Part shown: positions 43,999 through 53,214 of the stretch, piece after piece
Position numbering within the stretch: position 1 is the first letter of the stretch
How the letters are laid out: each line of letters starts with the position of its first letter
From: Oscillospiraceae bacterium
Lineage (GTDB): Bacteria > Bacillota > Clostridia > Oscillospirales > Oscillospiraceae
Length of the DNA: 64,000 nt
Direction of reading: 5' to 3'
Assembly: GCA_017430455.1 (NCBI GenBank)
Contig: JAFRMX010000009.1
Span: 88,012 to 152,011, forward strand
The notes under the pieces: generated by a model
Told to the model about the DNA's origin: nothing
Seen by the model: only the letters and a program-made list of their open reading frames with translations
Databases searched by the model: none
Position numbers and translations under genes: made by a program

Positions 43999-44026
43999 TC
44001 GATTATAAAGGGTAAGGAGTCAGAAA

Positions 44027-44479
44027 ATGAAAAGAGTTATCACATATGGCACTTTTGATCTTCTGCATTATGGACATATCAACCTGCTTCGCAGGGCAAA
44101 AGCTCTCGGAGATTATCTGATCGTCGTGATCTCCTCAGATGAGTTCAACTGGAATGAGAAACATAAGAAGTGCTACTTCAGCTATGAGCAGAGGAAAGCC
44201 CTTGTGGAAGCAATCCGTTACGTTGATCTGGTTATCCCTGAAGAAAGCTGGAGTCAGAAACGCACGGATATGCATGAGTATCATATTGATACCTTCGTAA
44301 TGGGAGACGACTGGAAGGGAAAGTTTGACTTCTTGAAAGAGGAAGGTGTAGAAGTCGTATATCTGGCGAGAACACCGGAAGTATCAAGTTCTCAGATTAA
44401 GCGCGATTTATATGATCCGGCTAGTGTGGGAGATAATCAAACAGACCATAGCGATATTAATACAGACCCTGGAAAGTAA
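44027..44479 (+). CDS. tagD: Glycerol-3-phosphate cytidylyltransferase
   Basis: The 150 aa protein has GTFDLLHYGHINLLRRAK (HxGH near residue 14), and RTPEVSSSQIK, equivalent to the RTxGISTT motif. It makes CDP-glycerol, the donor for the two glycerophosphotransferases at 45.4 and 47.9 kb. The length is slightly above the usual 130 because of a polar C-terminal tail. Shine-Dalgarno TAAGGAG. Confidence 0.96.
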   Translation: MKRVITYGTFDLLHYGHINLLRRAKALGDYLIVVISSDEFNWNEKHKKCYFSYEQRKALVEAIRYVDLVIPEESWSQKRTDMHEYHIDTFVMGDDWKGKFDFLKEEGVEVVYLARTPEVSSSQIKRDLYDPASVGDNQTDHSDINTDPGK

Positions 44480-44569
44480 AAAGAACTAGAGAATAAACTA
44501 TAGACAGTATAAATGATTGTCTACAGAATTCAGGCACTAAAGATTAAATAAAGCGTAGACAGGCATACT

Positions 44570-45325
44570 ATGGAAGTTGGATTAATAAGTATCATAATGG
44601 CGGCGTACAATGCTGAAAAGACCATATCTCAGGCGATAGATTCTGTCTTGCAGCAGACATACAGTGAATTTGAACTGATTGTCATCAATGACTGCTCAAC
44701 CGATAGAACAGCGGATATTGTTAAGGCTTATTCAGATTCACGTATTCGGTTTATAGAAAATAAAGAGAACCAGGGTGTTTCAAAAACCAGGCATGCAGGT
44801 GCTCTTGCCGCAAAGGGCGACTGGATAGCTATTCTTGACAGTGATGATATGTGGACCGCGGACAAACTGGAAAAACAGGTATTGTTACAGGAGAAAACAA
44901 AAGCAGAATTGCTTTATACAGGTTCTTCATTTATAAAAGCGGATGGGACCCCCATAGATTGGGTTATGCGTGTTCCGGAAGTGCTTGATTACAAAAATCT
45001 ACTCAAACAGAATCTGTTATCAAACTCTTCATCTCTTGTAAAAAAAGAACTGTTCCTTAATAACGAAACAATAGATGACGGGTTACATGAAGACTTCGCC
45101 TGCTGGTTGAAGATACTGAAAACGGGCATTAAAGCATACGGCGTGGATGAGCCTTTGCTTATATATCGTCTCACATCGACGTCAAAATCAGGGAATAAAT
45201 TCCGCGCTGCAAAAATGAATTGGAATACATATCAGGCTATAGGGTTAAATCCTGTTGTTGCAGTATATTACATGTGCTGTTATATCAGAAATGGCTTAAA
45301 AAAATATCGTAATTTAAAAGGATAA
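44570..45325 (+). CDS. Family 2 glycosyltransferase
   Basis: The 251 aa GT-A enzyme has SIIMAAYNAEKTISQAIDSVLQQ, VINDCSTDRT and DSDD (about 89-92), which binds the metal and nucleotide. A predicted amphipathic C-terminus is present but no membrane helix. It adds one sugar to the lipid-linked chain; donor and linkage cannot be told. It starts the more AT-rich section of the locus. Confidence 0.9.
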   Translation: MEVGLISIIMAAYNAEKTISQAIDSVLQQTYSEFELIVINDCSTDRTADIVKAYSDSRIRFIENKENQGVSKTRHAGALAAKGDWIAILDSDDMWTADKLEKQVLLQEKTKAELLYTGSSFIKADGTPIDWVMRVPEVLDYKNLLKQNLLSNSSSLVKKELFLNNETIDDGLHEDFACWLKILKTGIKAYGVDEPLLIYRLTSTSKSGNKFRAAKMNWNTYQAIGLNPVVAVYYMCCYIRNGLKKYRNLKG

Positions 45326-45364
45326 TGCTCATCACTATGACAAACAAAGTAACCGGGGATATGA

Positions 45365-46570
45365 ATGATCAGTTTTTCTTACTTCATAAAAAAAATTAAA
45401 GATGTAAACGGCAAGGATATAGCCGCTGCTATCCCGATGCTGGCAGCGTTGGCGGTCACACCTTTTTTCAGGAGCAGGTACTCGAAGACCTGGCTTGTCT
45501 GTGAGGAAAGGAATGAAGCGAGAGACAACGGGTATCATTTCTTCAGATACTTATGCCGGAATCAGGAGCAGCAGGACTGTTATTATGCCATTTCTCCGAA
45601 ATGCAAGGACTATGAAAAGATCAAGGCTCTCGGGAAAACGGTCAATTACGGCAGCATAAAGCACTGGATATTATATTTCGCCTCACAATACAACATCAGT
45701 TCTCAGAAAGGAGGAAAGCCGAATGCTGCCTTGTGTTCTTTTTTTGAATTAAACAATGTGTTCCATCCCCGCAATGTTTTTCTTCAGCACGGTGTGACAA
45801 AGGACAAAAATGACTGGCTCATGGCAAAAAAATGCAGATTTGATTATTTCGTGACGGCCACACAGTCAGAATATGAATTTGTCAAAAAGGCTTTTGGCTA
45901 TGATCCTGACATCGTTCATTTTACAGGGTTTCCGCGCTTTGACAATCTGCATGACAACAACGTTGTAAAGAACCGGATCATTATTATGCCTACATGGAGA
46001 AAATGGCTGAGGCTCCGTTCAGAAAAGAATACCCGGTTGGGGGATGACATTGTTACTTCCGATTTTATGAGCAACTGGCTGCTGCTTTTGAACAGCGGGA
46101 ACTTTGCACAGCTTATCGAAAAATACAAACTTGAGGTATTTTTTTATCCGCACCGTGCCATGCAGCCGTTTTTGCGAGATTTTAAGCTGGAGAACAAGAA
46201 TATAAAACTGGCTTCGGTTGATGAATATGATATGCAGGAACTGATGAAAAGCGCGTGCATGATGATCACAGACTACTCCAGCGTGTATTTTGACATGTTC
46301 TATATGAAGAAACCGGTCATATTTTATCAGTTTGATGAAGAAGAGTTCCGAAAATATCACTATGAAGAAGGCTGGTTTGACTATCACAACAATCCGTTCG
46401 CGAAATCATATTCTTCCTATAAGGATGTTCTGACTGAATTGGAAAATATCATTCATGCGGATTATAAAGTGTCCGAAACGTTTTTGAAGGCGCACCGGAA
46501 AGAGTTTGTACTGTTTGATGATAATAATTCCGAACGGATTTACAGGGACTTGGCGGAAAAATTTGTTTGA
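45365..46570 (+). CDS. CDP-glycerol glycerophosphotransferase (TagB/TagF type)
   Basis: The 401 aa protein has the family motifs LQHGVTKDKNDWL, FPRFDNL, YPHRAM and ITDYSSVYFDMFYMKKPVIFY. A hydrophobic stretch near 15-35 may anchor it. It moves glycerol phosphate from CDP-glycerol to the growing polymer or primer on the inner membrane face. It works with TagD upstream and is partnered by a second family member at 47.9 kb. Confidence 0.92.
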   Translation: MISFSYFIKKIKDVNGKDIAAAIPMLAALAVTPFFRSRYSKTWLVCEERNEARDNGYHFFRYLCRNQEQQDCYYAISPKCKDYEKIKALGKTVNYGSIKHWILYFASQYNISSQKGGKPNAALCSFFELNNVFHPRNVFLQHGVTKDKNDWLMAKKCRFDYFVTATQSEYEFVKKAFGYDPDIVHFTGFPRFDNLHDNNVVKNRIIIMPTWRKWLRLRSEKNTRLGDDIVTSDFMSNWLLLLNSGNFAQLIEKYKLEVFFYPHRAMQPFLRDFKLENKNIKLASVDEYDMQELMKSACMMITDYSSVYFDMFYMKKPVIFYQFDEEEFRKYHYEEGWFDYHNNPFAKSYSSYKDVLTELENIIHADYKVSETFLKAHRKEFVLFDDNNSERIYRDLAEKFV

Positions 46571-46611
46571 TTTCCTGAAAACATCTTTCGGCGAAAGAAG
46601 AGGCATGAAAA

Positions 46612-47889
46612 GTGACAATAACAAAAACCAGTGACTATGAGAAGCAAAAATGGGTTTTGTTGGGAATACTATTGTTTATAATACCATTCCCGGTATTGGC
46701 TTTTGGCTTTGCATGGTACCTTATGATCAAAGCTCCTTCAAAAAAAGAGGGTTATACTTTCTATATATATTCGATGTTTATTCTGGCGTATTGTTATGAA
46801 TTCAGCGAATCTTCAAATGTTGATCTGGTGCGCTATTTTAAGCAACTGGAGCATATAGAAGGTATGACACTGAGCAAGGCATCGGCATACTTTAATGACG
46901 GACTCGTGACAGAGCATGTACTTTTCTGGATAATTGCCCAGCTGCAAATGCCACATTTGCTCCCCGCGATAACTACAGCGACAGTGTTTGGAGTCGGAAC
47001 ATATATCACTTATGATTCCGCTTCAATAGAGCAGAGAAAAAACTGCTGGAAGATCCTGCTGGTCCAGCTTGTTATGATTCCTTTTTTCACAGTAGTTGCA
47101 AATGTCAGAAATGTTTTTGCCTTTTCCATTGTTATATTGGCGGTTTACCGTGATCTGGTAAAAAGCAAAAGGAATTTGCCTACATTAATTTTATATCTTC
47201 TGGCAATCTTCATGCATAAGACAGGAATAATACTTTTTGTCCTGCGTATTCTTGTACCTGTTTTCAAGAGAGCATATCTGTTAACTGTCCTACTAATTTT
47301 CAGTCTCCCGGTGATAATCAAGTTTGCATATTCGCATATATATTTAGTGACTTTCGGCGGCAACCTCGGAAAAACAGCCAGACGCCTTATTTCTTCATCA
47401 TACAATTATTTGCTTGGAACAGAAGGCTCGGGCAATTTGGCAGAATATGCCCAGAGACTGGAGTCAAGTACAGGAGCAACTGTAAACAGGTATATAATTA
47501 TGGCCTTTATGCTCGGTTTGTTTGCGTTGTACCTGATAAAATACATAAAGACAAAAGACATGAGCAACTTTCAGATTTATGGCGTTCTGCTGTGTGCGCT
47601 TACTCTTGCCTGTAATGTCATAGATGCTCCTATATACTGGAGATTTGCTGCTGCGGCATGTCTGGTCCTGGCGCCGGTTTTTTATGATTTCTTTGACTAT
47701 CAACTGTTCAACCCCAAAACCACAAATAATATTTGGGTTCTGATAATAATGTTTCTTATTTTAAGATTTGCAGTTCAATCTTACCGATCCAGAGAAATAT
47801 TTACTTCACCCATTGCGGTCAATATTTTGATTACCAACGCATATACAATTATGTACCAGTTTATCTATTCTGTTTTTGTCTATCTGTGA
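46612..47889 (+). CDS. EpsG/Wzy-like polysaccharide polymerase
   Basis: The 425 aa protein has about ten predicted membrane helices and the EpsG-type pattern SSNVDLVRYFKQLEHIEG in the first outer loop and NVRNVFAFSI near helix 5. It probably polymerises repeat units outside the membrane. The start is GTG 46612 with AAGAAGAGG upstream; an ATG seven bases before is in another frame and stops quickly. Its presence with a flippase at 50.8 kb points to a Wzx/Wzy-type pathway. Confidence 0.85.
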   Translation: MTITKTSDYEKQKWVLLGILLFIIPFPVLAFGFAWYLMIKAPSKKEGYTFYIYSMFILAYCYEFSESSNVDLVRYFKQLEHIEGMTLSKASAYFNDGLVTEHVLFWIIAQLQMPHLLPAITTATVFGVGTYITYDSASIEQRKNCWKILLVQLVMIPFFTVVANVRNVFAFSIVILAVYRDLVKSKRNLPTLILYLLAIFMHKTGIILFVLRILVPVFKRAYLLTVLLIFSLPVIIKFAYSHIYLVTFGGNLGKTARRLISSSYNYLLGTEGSGNLAEYAQRLESSTGATVNRYIIMAFMLGLFALYLIKYIKTKDMSNFQIYGVLLCALTLACNVIDAPIYWRFAAAACLVLAPVFYDFFDYQLFNPKTTNNIWVLIIMFLILRFAVQSYRSREIFTSPIAVNILITNAYTIMYQFIYSVFVYL

Positions 47890-47901
47890 GGACCACACTT
47901 A

Positions 47902-49029
47902 ATGAAATATTTTTTTAGGGATTTCTTTGCAAAAGCATATATGTGTTTTTGTGCTTTAATACCTCTGGACAATAAAAGCATTGTTTTTAAAAGTGACCGC
48001 GGACTGCAGTGCACTGACAGCCCCTATGCGCTCTTTCGGGAAGTGCGAGAGAATTACCCTGATTACAAATGCATATGGGTATTAAAAGATCTTACAAAAG
48101 TGCCTGAAGGCGCCGTGGCAGTAAAAGAAGGAAGTCTTCAGGAAATAAAAGCCCTTGCCACTTCAAAATACTGGATAGACAATAAGAGAAAAGGCTGCTG
48201 GACGACCAAACGTGCAGAGCAAATATACATACAGACATGGCATGGCGCAATCTTTTTAAAGAAAATTGAAAAAGAAATTGAACAAAACCTCCCTGAGTAT
48301 TATATAAAAAGCGCTAAACACGATTCTGCAATAGCGGATTATATGCTATCTAGTTGTGAATGGGCGACGGAATACATACGAAAGTATTTTTGGTATAATG
48401 GAGTAGTGTTGAAATACGGTATTCCGAGAAGCGATATTCTATATTCAAAGCCGGAGCGTATAATCGAAACGATCAGAAATCATTACGGTCTGCTGCCAGA
48501 GGAGCGTTTTGTGTTATATGCACCGACATTCCGTGACAATGGGAGGACAGATGTTTTTAAGCTTGACTTTGATACAATTCGAAATTGTCTAAAGCTGAGG
48601 TTCGGAGGAGAATGGAAAGTAGTAGTTCGTCTGCATCCAAATCTTTCCGGACTAAACAGCCCAATTATCTACGATCAAAATGTTCTAAATGGCAACCAGA
48701 TGCAAGACATCTATGCTCAAATAATATCATGTGATTTTCTCATTACGGACTATTCCAGTGTTATGTTTGATGGAATGGAAGCTGATATACCTGTCCTACT
48801 GTATGCACCTGATATTGAAGAGTACCGAAATAATAGAGGATTTACATTTTCTTTCGAAGAATTACCATTTCGGATAGCAACAACGGATAATGAATTAAAA
48901 GAAGAAATCCTGCAATTTAACCGGGATAGTTACAATAGTCAAATTAATTTGTTTAAGAATACACTTGGATTTTATCCATCTGGACATGCTTCAAAGAGTA
49001 TTGTAAAGCTTGTATTTACAGAAAAGTGA
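47902..49029 (+). CDS. CDP-glycerol glycerophosphotransferase family protein
   Basis: The 375 aa protein has QTWHGAIFLKKIEKE, YGIPRSDILY, APTFRDNG and ITDYSSVMFDGMEADIPVLLY, the two catalytic-domain signatures of TagF-like enzymes. It is diverged from the copy at 45.4 kb (different lengths and linkers), so the two may act as priming and extending enzymes. It has stronger AT bias than the flanking housekeeping genes. Confidence 0.92.
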   Translation: MKYFFRDFFAKAYMCFCALIPLDNKSIVFKSDRGLQCTDSPYALFREVRENYPDYKCIWVLKDLTKVPEGAVAVKEGSLQEIKALATSKYWIDNKRKGCWTTKRAEQIYIQTWHGAIFLKKIEKEIEQNLPEYYIKSAKHDSAIADYMLSSCEWATEYIRKYFWYNGVVLKYGIPRSDILYSKPERIIETIRNHYGLLPEERFVLYAPTFRDNGRTDVFKLDFDTIRNCLKLRFGGEWKVVVRLHPNLSGLNSPIIYDQNVLNGNQMQDIYAQIISCDFLITDYSSVMFDGMEADIPVLLYAPDIEEYRNNRGFTFSFEELPFRIATTDNELKEEILQFNRDSYNSQINLFKNTLGFYPSGHASKSIVKLVFTEK

Positions 49030-49092
49030 GGCAGTAATCTATATTCATAATACCCGCATTGATTATTTATTTGCGAATAGGAGTAAAAACCC

Positions 49093-50013
49093 ATGTTACC
49101 AATCAAGATCGAGCTTCCGCCAAATTTCTTGGATGAGGAGATTCGGGACGGATATGTTGTCACCTCTCAAATGAAGAAGGTGTGGGCTGTTCAGTTAGAT
49201 CTTTTATCTGAACTGCAGAGAGTATGTAAAAAGTACGGTCTGTCGTATTATGCAGATTCTGGAACACTGCTTGGAGCAGTCAGACATGGAGGCTATATCC
49301 CATGGGATGACGATATTGATGTTTCCATGATGCGAGAAGATTATGAAAAACTAAAGAAGGTTGCTGTCAAGGAATTTTCAGATCCATACTTGCTACAGAA
49401 TGCCGAAACAGATCACTTTTATAAAGGATTCTGTAGGTTGAGAAATACGCGGACAACAGCAATTATAAAAAATGACATAGGCAAATCATATTGTAAAGGC
49501 ATTTTTCTTGATTTGTTTGTGATGGATAATCTCCCAGACGATGAAATCGAGAGAAAAAAATGGGTGAGAAATATAAAGCGTCATTACCGTTTCCTACGAA
49601 CCGTGATCTATCAGCAAAACGTTAATTCATTCTGGAAAAGGATGCTGATAACAACCATCGGTACTTTTTATCGAAGTGACGAAAAACAACTTGCTGCTTA
49701 TTACCGATATGAAAAACTATGCAGAAAATACAACGGAATCCCTACTAAACAGATTTGCTTTATCGCCCATGCCAGAGGAAGGGCTAACAGGTATTGGGAT
49801 GCTGCCTCATATTCATCTACAGAACTGGTCCCTTTTGAGTTTTTAACAATTGCAATTCCAACGGGATACGATGCCAGACTGCGCACTCAATATGGCGAGG
49901 ATTATATGACACCGAGAAAAGCACCTAATGGACATGGTGAGACAGTTTTTGATCCTGAAACACCATTCACTCAATATTTTGTAGATGAGGACAACCATGA
50001 AGCGACAACTTGA
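49093..50013 (+). CDS. LicD-family phosphotransferase
   Basis: The 306 aa protein has YYADSGTLLGAVRHGGYIPW and DDDIDVSMMREDYEKL, the nucleotidyltransferase-fold signature with catalytic acidic residues. LicD proteins move phosphocholine, or a similar phospho-group, from a CDP-donor to sugars of a surface polymer. It overlaps the next licD-like gene by 17 bases. Confidence 0.92.
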   Translation: MLPIKIELPPNFLDEEIRDGYVVTSQMKKVWAVQLDLLSELQRVCKKYGLSYYADSGTLLGAVRHGGYIPWDDDIDVSMMREDYEKLKKVAVKEFSDPYLLQNAETDHFYKGFCRLRNTRTTAIIKNDIGKSYCKGIFLDLFVMDNLPDDEIERKKWVRNIKRHYRFLRTVIYQQNVNSFWKRMLITTIGTFYRSDEKQLAAYYRYEKLCRKYNGIPTKQICFIAHARGRANRYWDAASYSSTELVPFEFLTIAIPTGYDARLRTQYGEDYMTPRKAPNGHGETVFDPETPFTQYFVDEDNHEATT

Positions 50014-50830
50014 GTTAAAAGAAATTAAAGAAAGAAACCTTAATACTTTAGTATATTTTAAGAATTTCTGCAATGCGCACCAACTTAGGTATTATCTTGC
50101 GTTCGGTACGCTTTTAGGAGCAGTACGGCATCGGGGGTTTATCCCCTGGGATGATGACATTGATGTTTTGATGCCCAGGAAGGATTACAATAAACTGCTG
50201 TCGCTAACAGATGAGATTAACAATTCACAATGGGAATTGCTTTCTTTTAGAAACAACTCAAACTATCTCTTCCCATACATGAAACTTTGCGATCGACAGA
50301 CTGAAGTCTTACCTTCAAGATTTAGCAGTGGGCTCATATACGGACTTTCAATCGATATTTTTCCTCTGGACTATAATCCGGGAAAGAATGAGAAAGAGGC
50401 AAGACAGATCTGCTGTGAATCAAGGGATTATTTGTCGAAAAAGATTAGAAGATCTTGTGTATCAAGCCCGAGAGGACATAATGGAAAGAATGATATCAAG
50501 AGACTGGTAAAAAAGGTGATTTACCATGTCGGGAATAAACGGGACGGTCTTCTTGCGGAATACAGGAAAATCGAAGATCAATTTCAATTTGTTGAGAAAA
50601 ATGAATTTGTATTCTATTTCAATAGCAGCTATAGAGCATTATGGAAAGATAGTTCATTTCATACTAGCGATGATGATTGCTCAGAATTAACGTTCGAAGG
50701 AGAGAAGTTCTTAGCTCCATATGATTATCATGCGGTGCTGACAGAAACATATGGAGATTATATGCAATTGCCACCTATTGAGAAACGGGTTTCGCGTCAT
50801 ACATATGACGCATATCTTAAAGACCATTGA
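49997..50830 (+). CDS. Second LicD-family phosphotransferase
   Basis: The 277 aa protein has YYLAFGTLLGAVRHRGFIPW and DDDIDVLMPRKDYNKLL. ATG 49997 (MKRQLELKEIKERNL), with GAGGAC upstream, is preferred over the in-frame ATG at 49985. Pneumococcus also has paired LicD proteins that modify two positions of teichoic acid, so two acceptors are likely. It overlaps the first licD, and the flippase gene starts three bases after its stop. Confidence 0.92.
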   Translation: MKRQLELKEIKERNLNTLVYFKNFCNAHQLRYYLAFGTLLGAVRHRGFIPWDDDIDVLMPRKDYNKLLSLTDEINNSQWELLSFRNNSNYLFPYMKLCDRQTEVLPSRFSSGLIYGLSIDIFPLDYNPGKNEKEARQICCESRDYLSKKIRRSCVSSPRGHNGKNDIKRLVKKVIYHVGNKRDGLLAEYRKIEDQFQFVEKNEFVFYFNSSYRALWKDSSFHTSDDDCSELTFEGEKFLAPYDYHAVLTETYGDYMQLPPIEKRVSRHTYDAYLKDH

Positions 50831-50833
50831 TTT

Positions 50834-52393
50834 ATGAAACGACATAATTCCCGCACAATAAACTCTATATTGAACATTTTTACCAGCATTGGCGGCCAGA
50901 TACTTGCTATCATTCTGAAATTCATTACTCGGACTGTCTTTATTTATGTTCTCGGTAAGGAATATCTTGGTATCAATGGTCTGTTTTCCGATATTCTTAC
51001 GATGCTGTCTCTTACTGAACTTGGAATAGATACAGCTATTAATTTTCAACTCTACAAACCACTAGCCGAACACGATTACAGACGTGTACGTATCCTAATA
51101 AAATTCTATAAACAGGCTTACCGTGTAATTGGCGCAGTGATTATGATTTTAGGGTTGAGTTTGATTCCGCTGCTCCCATGGTTGATTCGTGACTATGACT
51201 CACTTGCACCATTAGGAATCGATGCGACCCTGATTTTTATCCTTTATCTTCTGCAGAGCGTTTCTTCATACCTTTTTTTTGCCTATCGAAGTGCCGTAAT
51301 GAAGGCAAATCAGAGAAAATACATTCTTGATCTTGCAGATTATTTGGTTACTATTATTACTAATATCAGCCAGATATTGATTTTGATTTTCCTTAAAAGC
51401 TTTGTACTTTATACAGCTTCGGTTATTTTCTTTAATATTCTGAAAAATTATGTAAATGCAAAAATTGCGGAGCATGATTCTCCAGAATTCTTCATGAGCG
51501 AAGATGAGAGTCTCAAAAAGGAAGAGATTGTAAGCCTCTTTAAGGATTGTGGTGCTCTATTTGTTTATAAATTGAACGGTGCTGTTTTAAAAGCAACGGA
51601 TAATCTGGTACTCAGTAGCTTTATAGGCCTTTCGATTGTTGGTATTTATTCCAATTATCTGTTGTGTTATTCAATAATAAAAAGTACGTTAAATCAGGTT
51701 TATAATGCTGTAAAAGCCAGCATGGGCAACTTATTTGCAACAGAAACTGTAGAGAAGAAGTATGGGTTCTTTCAGATTATGAATTATCTTACTATCATTC
51801 TGTATGGTACTGCGGCAGTCGGGATTTCAGTCTGTTCAAATGAATTGCTATTAGTATGGATAGGAAAAGAATACGTGATAGCACAACCTTTTCCCATATT
51901 AATCGGTATCGAAATACTATTTACAGGCTTGAAGATGAACCTTAATCAAATTCGGAATATAAGCGGCGCATTTCGACAGATGTGGTTTCGCCCAGTATTA
52001 GGAGTCATTATTAATCTTGGAGTATCAATATGGCTTGTACAAATCTGCGGAATCTACGGTGTAATTATTGGGACAATAACAGCTGATCTGCTAACAAACT
52101 TTGTTGTAGACCCGAAGATTATTCATAAATACAGTTTTGAGAATTACAGACCTGTATCTGAATACTATAAAAAAAATGTAGGTTACATCCTAGTCTTAGC
52201 TGCTATCTGTGGGGTAGACTTCTGGCTGTGTAGTATTATACTGACAGAACACGGTTGGATTTCCGTAGTTTTCCATATTCTCGTTGTAGCAGTTACTGTA
52301 CCTGCAACCTTTGTACTTACGTTCCATAATATGTCTGAATGCAGATATCTGATTAATGTGGTGCGTCGATTTACAAAAAAACTAAAGCTCTAA
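50834..52393 (+). CDS. Polysaccharide flippase (MOP superfamily, Wzx/TacF-like)
   Basis: The 519 aa protein has about 12-14 membrane helices. The N-terminus KRHNSRTINSILNIFTSIGG and FITRTVFIYVLGKEYLGING are typical of capsule flippases. It carries the lipid-linked unit to the outer face; in pneumococcus, TacF requires phosphocholine on the unit, so coupling with the licD genes is plausible. It is the most AT-rich gene of the locus. Confidence 0.9.
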   Translation: MKRHNSRTINSILNIFTSIGGQILAIILKFITRTVFIYVLGKEYLGINGLFSDILTMLSLTELGIDTAINFQLYKPLAEHDYRRVRILIKFYKQAYRVIGAVIMILGLSLIPLLPWLIRDYDSLAPLGIDATLIFILYLLQSVSSYLFFAYRSAVMKANQRKYILDLADYLVTIITNISQILILIFLKSFVLYTASVIFFNILKNYVNAKIAEHDSPEFFMSEDESLKKEEIVSLFKDCGALFVYKLNGAVLKATDNLVLSSFIGLSIVGIYSNYLLCYSIIKSTLNQVYNAVKASMGNLFATETVEKKYGFFQIMNYLTIILYGTAAVGISVCSNELLLVWIGKEYVIAQPFPILIGIEILFTGLKMNLNQIRNISGAFRQMWFRPVLGVIINLGVSIWLVQICGIYGVIIGTITADLLTNFVVDPKIIHKYSFENYRPVSEYYKKNVGYILVLAAICGVDFWLCSIILTEHGWISVVFHILVVAVTVPATFVLTFHNMSECRYLINVVRRFTKKLKL

Positions 52394-52479
52394 GAAAACT
52401 GACTTAATATAGAATTGTAGGTTGCTAATTGTAACAAGGTCGTCATATGCTGGTGTAAATTCAAAAGGGGGTGTAAGTA

Positions 52480-53214
52480 GTGGATATTGCAATCGTTTTG
52501 GCCGGAGGCACCGGCTCCCGCATTGGTGCCGGTATCCCAAAACAGTTTATCGAGGTGCTTGGAAAACCGATTTTGGTATACTGTTTAGAAACATTTGAGA
52601 AGCATCCTCTGATTGACGGGATCGTTCTTGTTTGCCATAAGGATTATATTCAGGTAGCAGAGAGATGCTGCGTACAATATGGGATTTCAAAGGTATTGAG
52701 CATCGTTCCGGGCGGGGAAGATTTTACCCATTCCTGCATGAACGGGATGGAATACCTCCGCGGTCGTTGCGGCAGACAGGACAATGTGCTTGTCGTTGCT
52801 GCTGACAGACCATTTATTGCCGATGCTGAAATCGAAGAAGCGATTCATCTATGCAATGAACATGGATCCGGCATTCCGGTAAGAAAATGTGCTTTATGCA
52901 TGTTTATGGTTGGAGAAGATAGAACGCATTCCAGCGACTACCAAAGGGAAAACCTTGTTCAGATTCAATCCCCGTGGACATTTAAATACGGCCTGTTTCA
53001 GGATGCTTTGGATAAATACAACAGGGGAGAACTGCCTCCCTGCGAAAATTATCCGGTAGCTATGTTTGCAGCTGCAGGGAACGAGGTCTATTTTGCAAAA
53101 GGGGATCCTGAAAATATCAAAATAACTGAGAAAACAGATCTGGCGTTAATGGAACAAATGCTGAAAGAGAGAAGCCATCGTGAACAGAGACAGATATCAG
53201 AATCTGATAGATGA
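52480..53214 (+). CDS. IspD-family cytidylyltransferase (TarI-like)
   Basis: The 244 aa protein has LAGGTGSRIGAGIPKQFIEV, with the CTP-binding GxGxR and Lys intact, VVAADRPF in the HDAARP position, QIQSPWTFKY, and GDPENIKITEKTDL. It makes a CDP-alcohol or CDP-sugar. Being inside a teichoic-type locus, it is more likely a TarI-like enzyme than the isoprenoid IspD, but no TarJ reductase partner is present. Start GTG 52480. Its end overlaps the next gene by 35 bases. Confidence 0.85.
   Translation: MDIAIVLAGGTGSRIGAGIPKQFIEVLGKPILVYCLETFEKHPLIDGIVLVCHKDYIQVAERCCVQYGISKVLSIVPGGEDFTHSCMNGMEYLRGRCGRQDNVLVVAADRPFIADAEIEEAIHLCNEHGSGIPVRKCALCMFMVGEDRTHSSDYQRENLVQIQSPWTFKYGLFQDALDKYNRGELPPCENYPVAMFAAAGNEVYFAKGDPENIKITEKTDLALMEQMLKERSHREQRQISESDR

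Noticed and set aside
52480..53214. Calling this gene the isoprenoid enzyme ispD
   Set aside because: The family fits, but the context (LicD, TagD, glycerophosphotransferases) and the changed HDAARP motif favour a teichoic-acid-type cytidylyltransferase, so no symbol is given.
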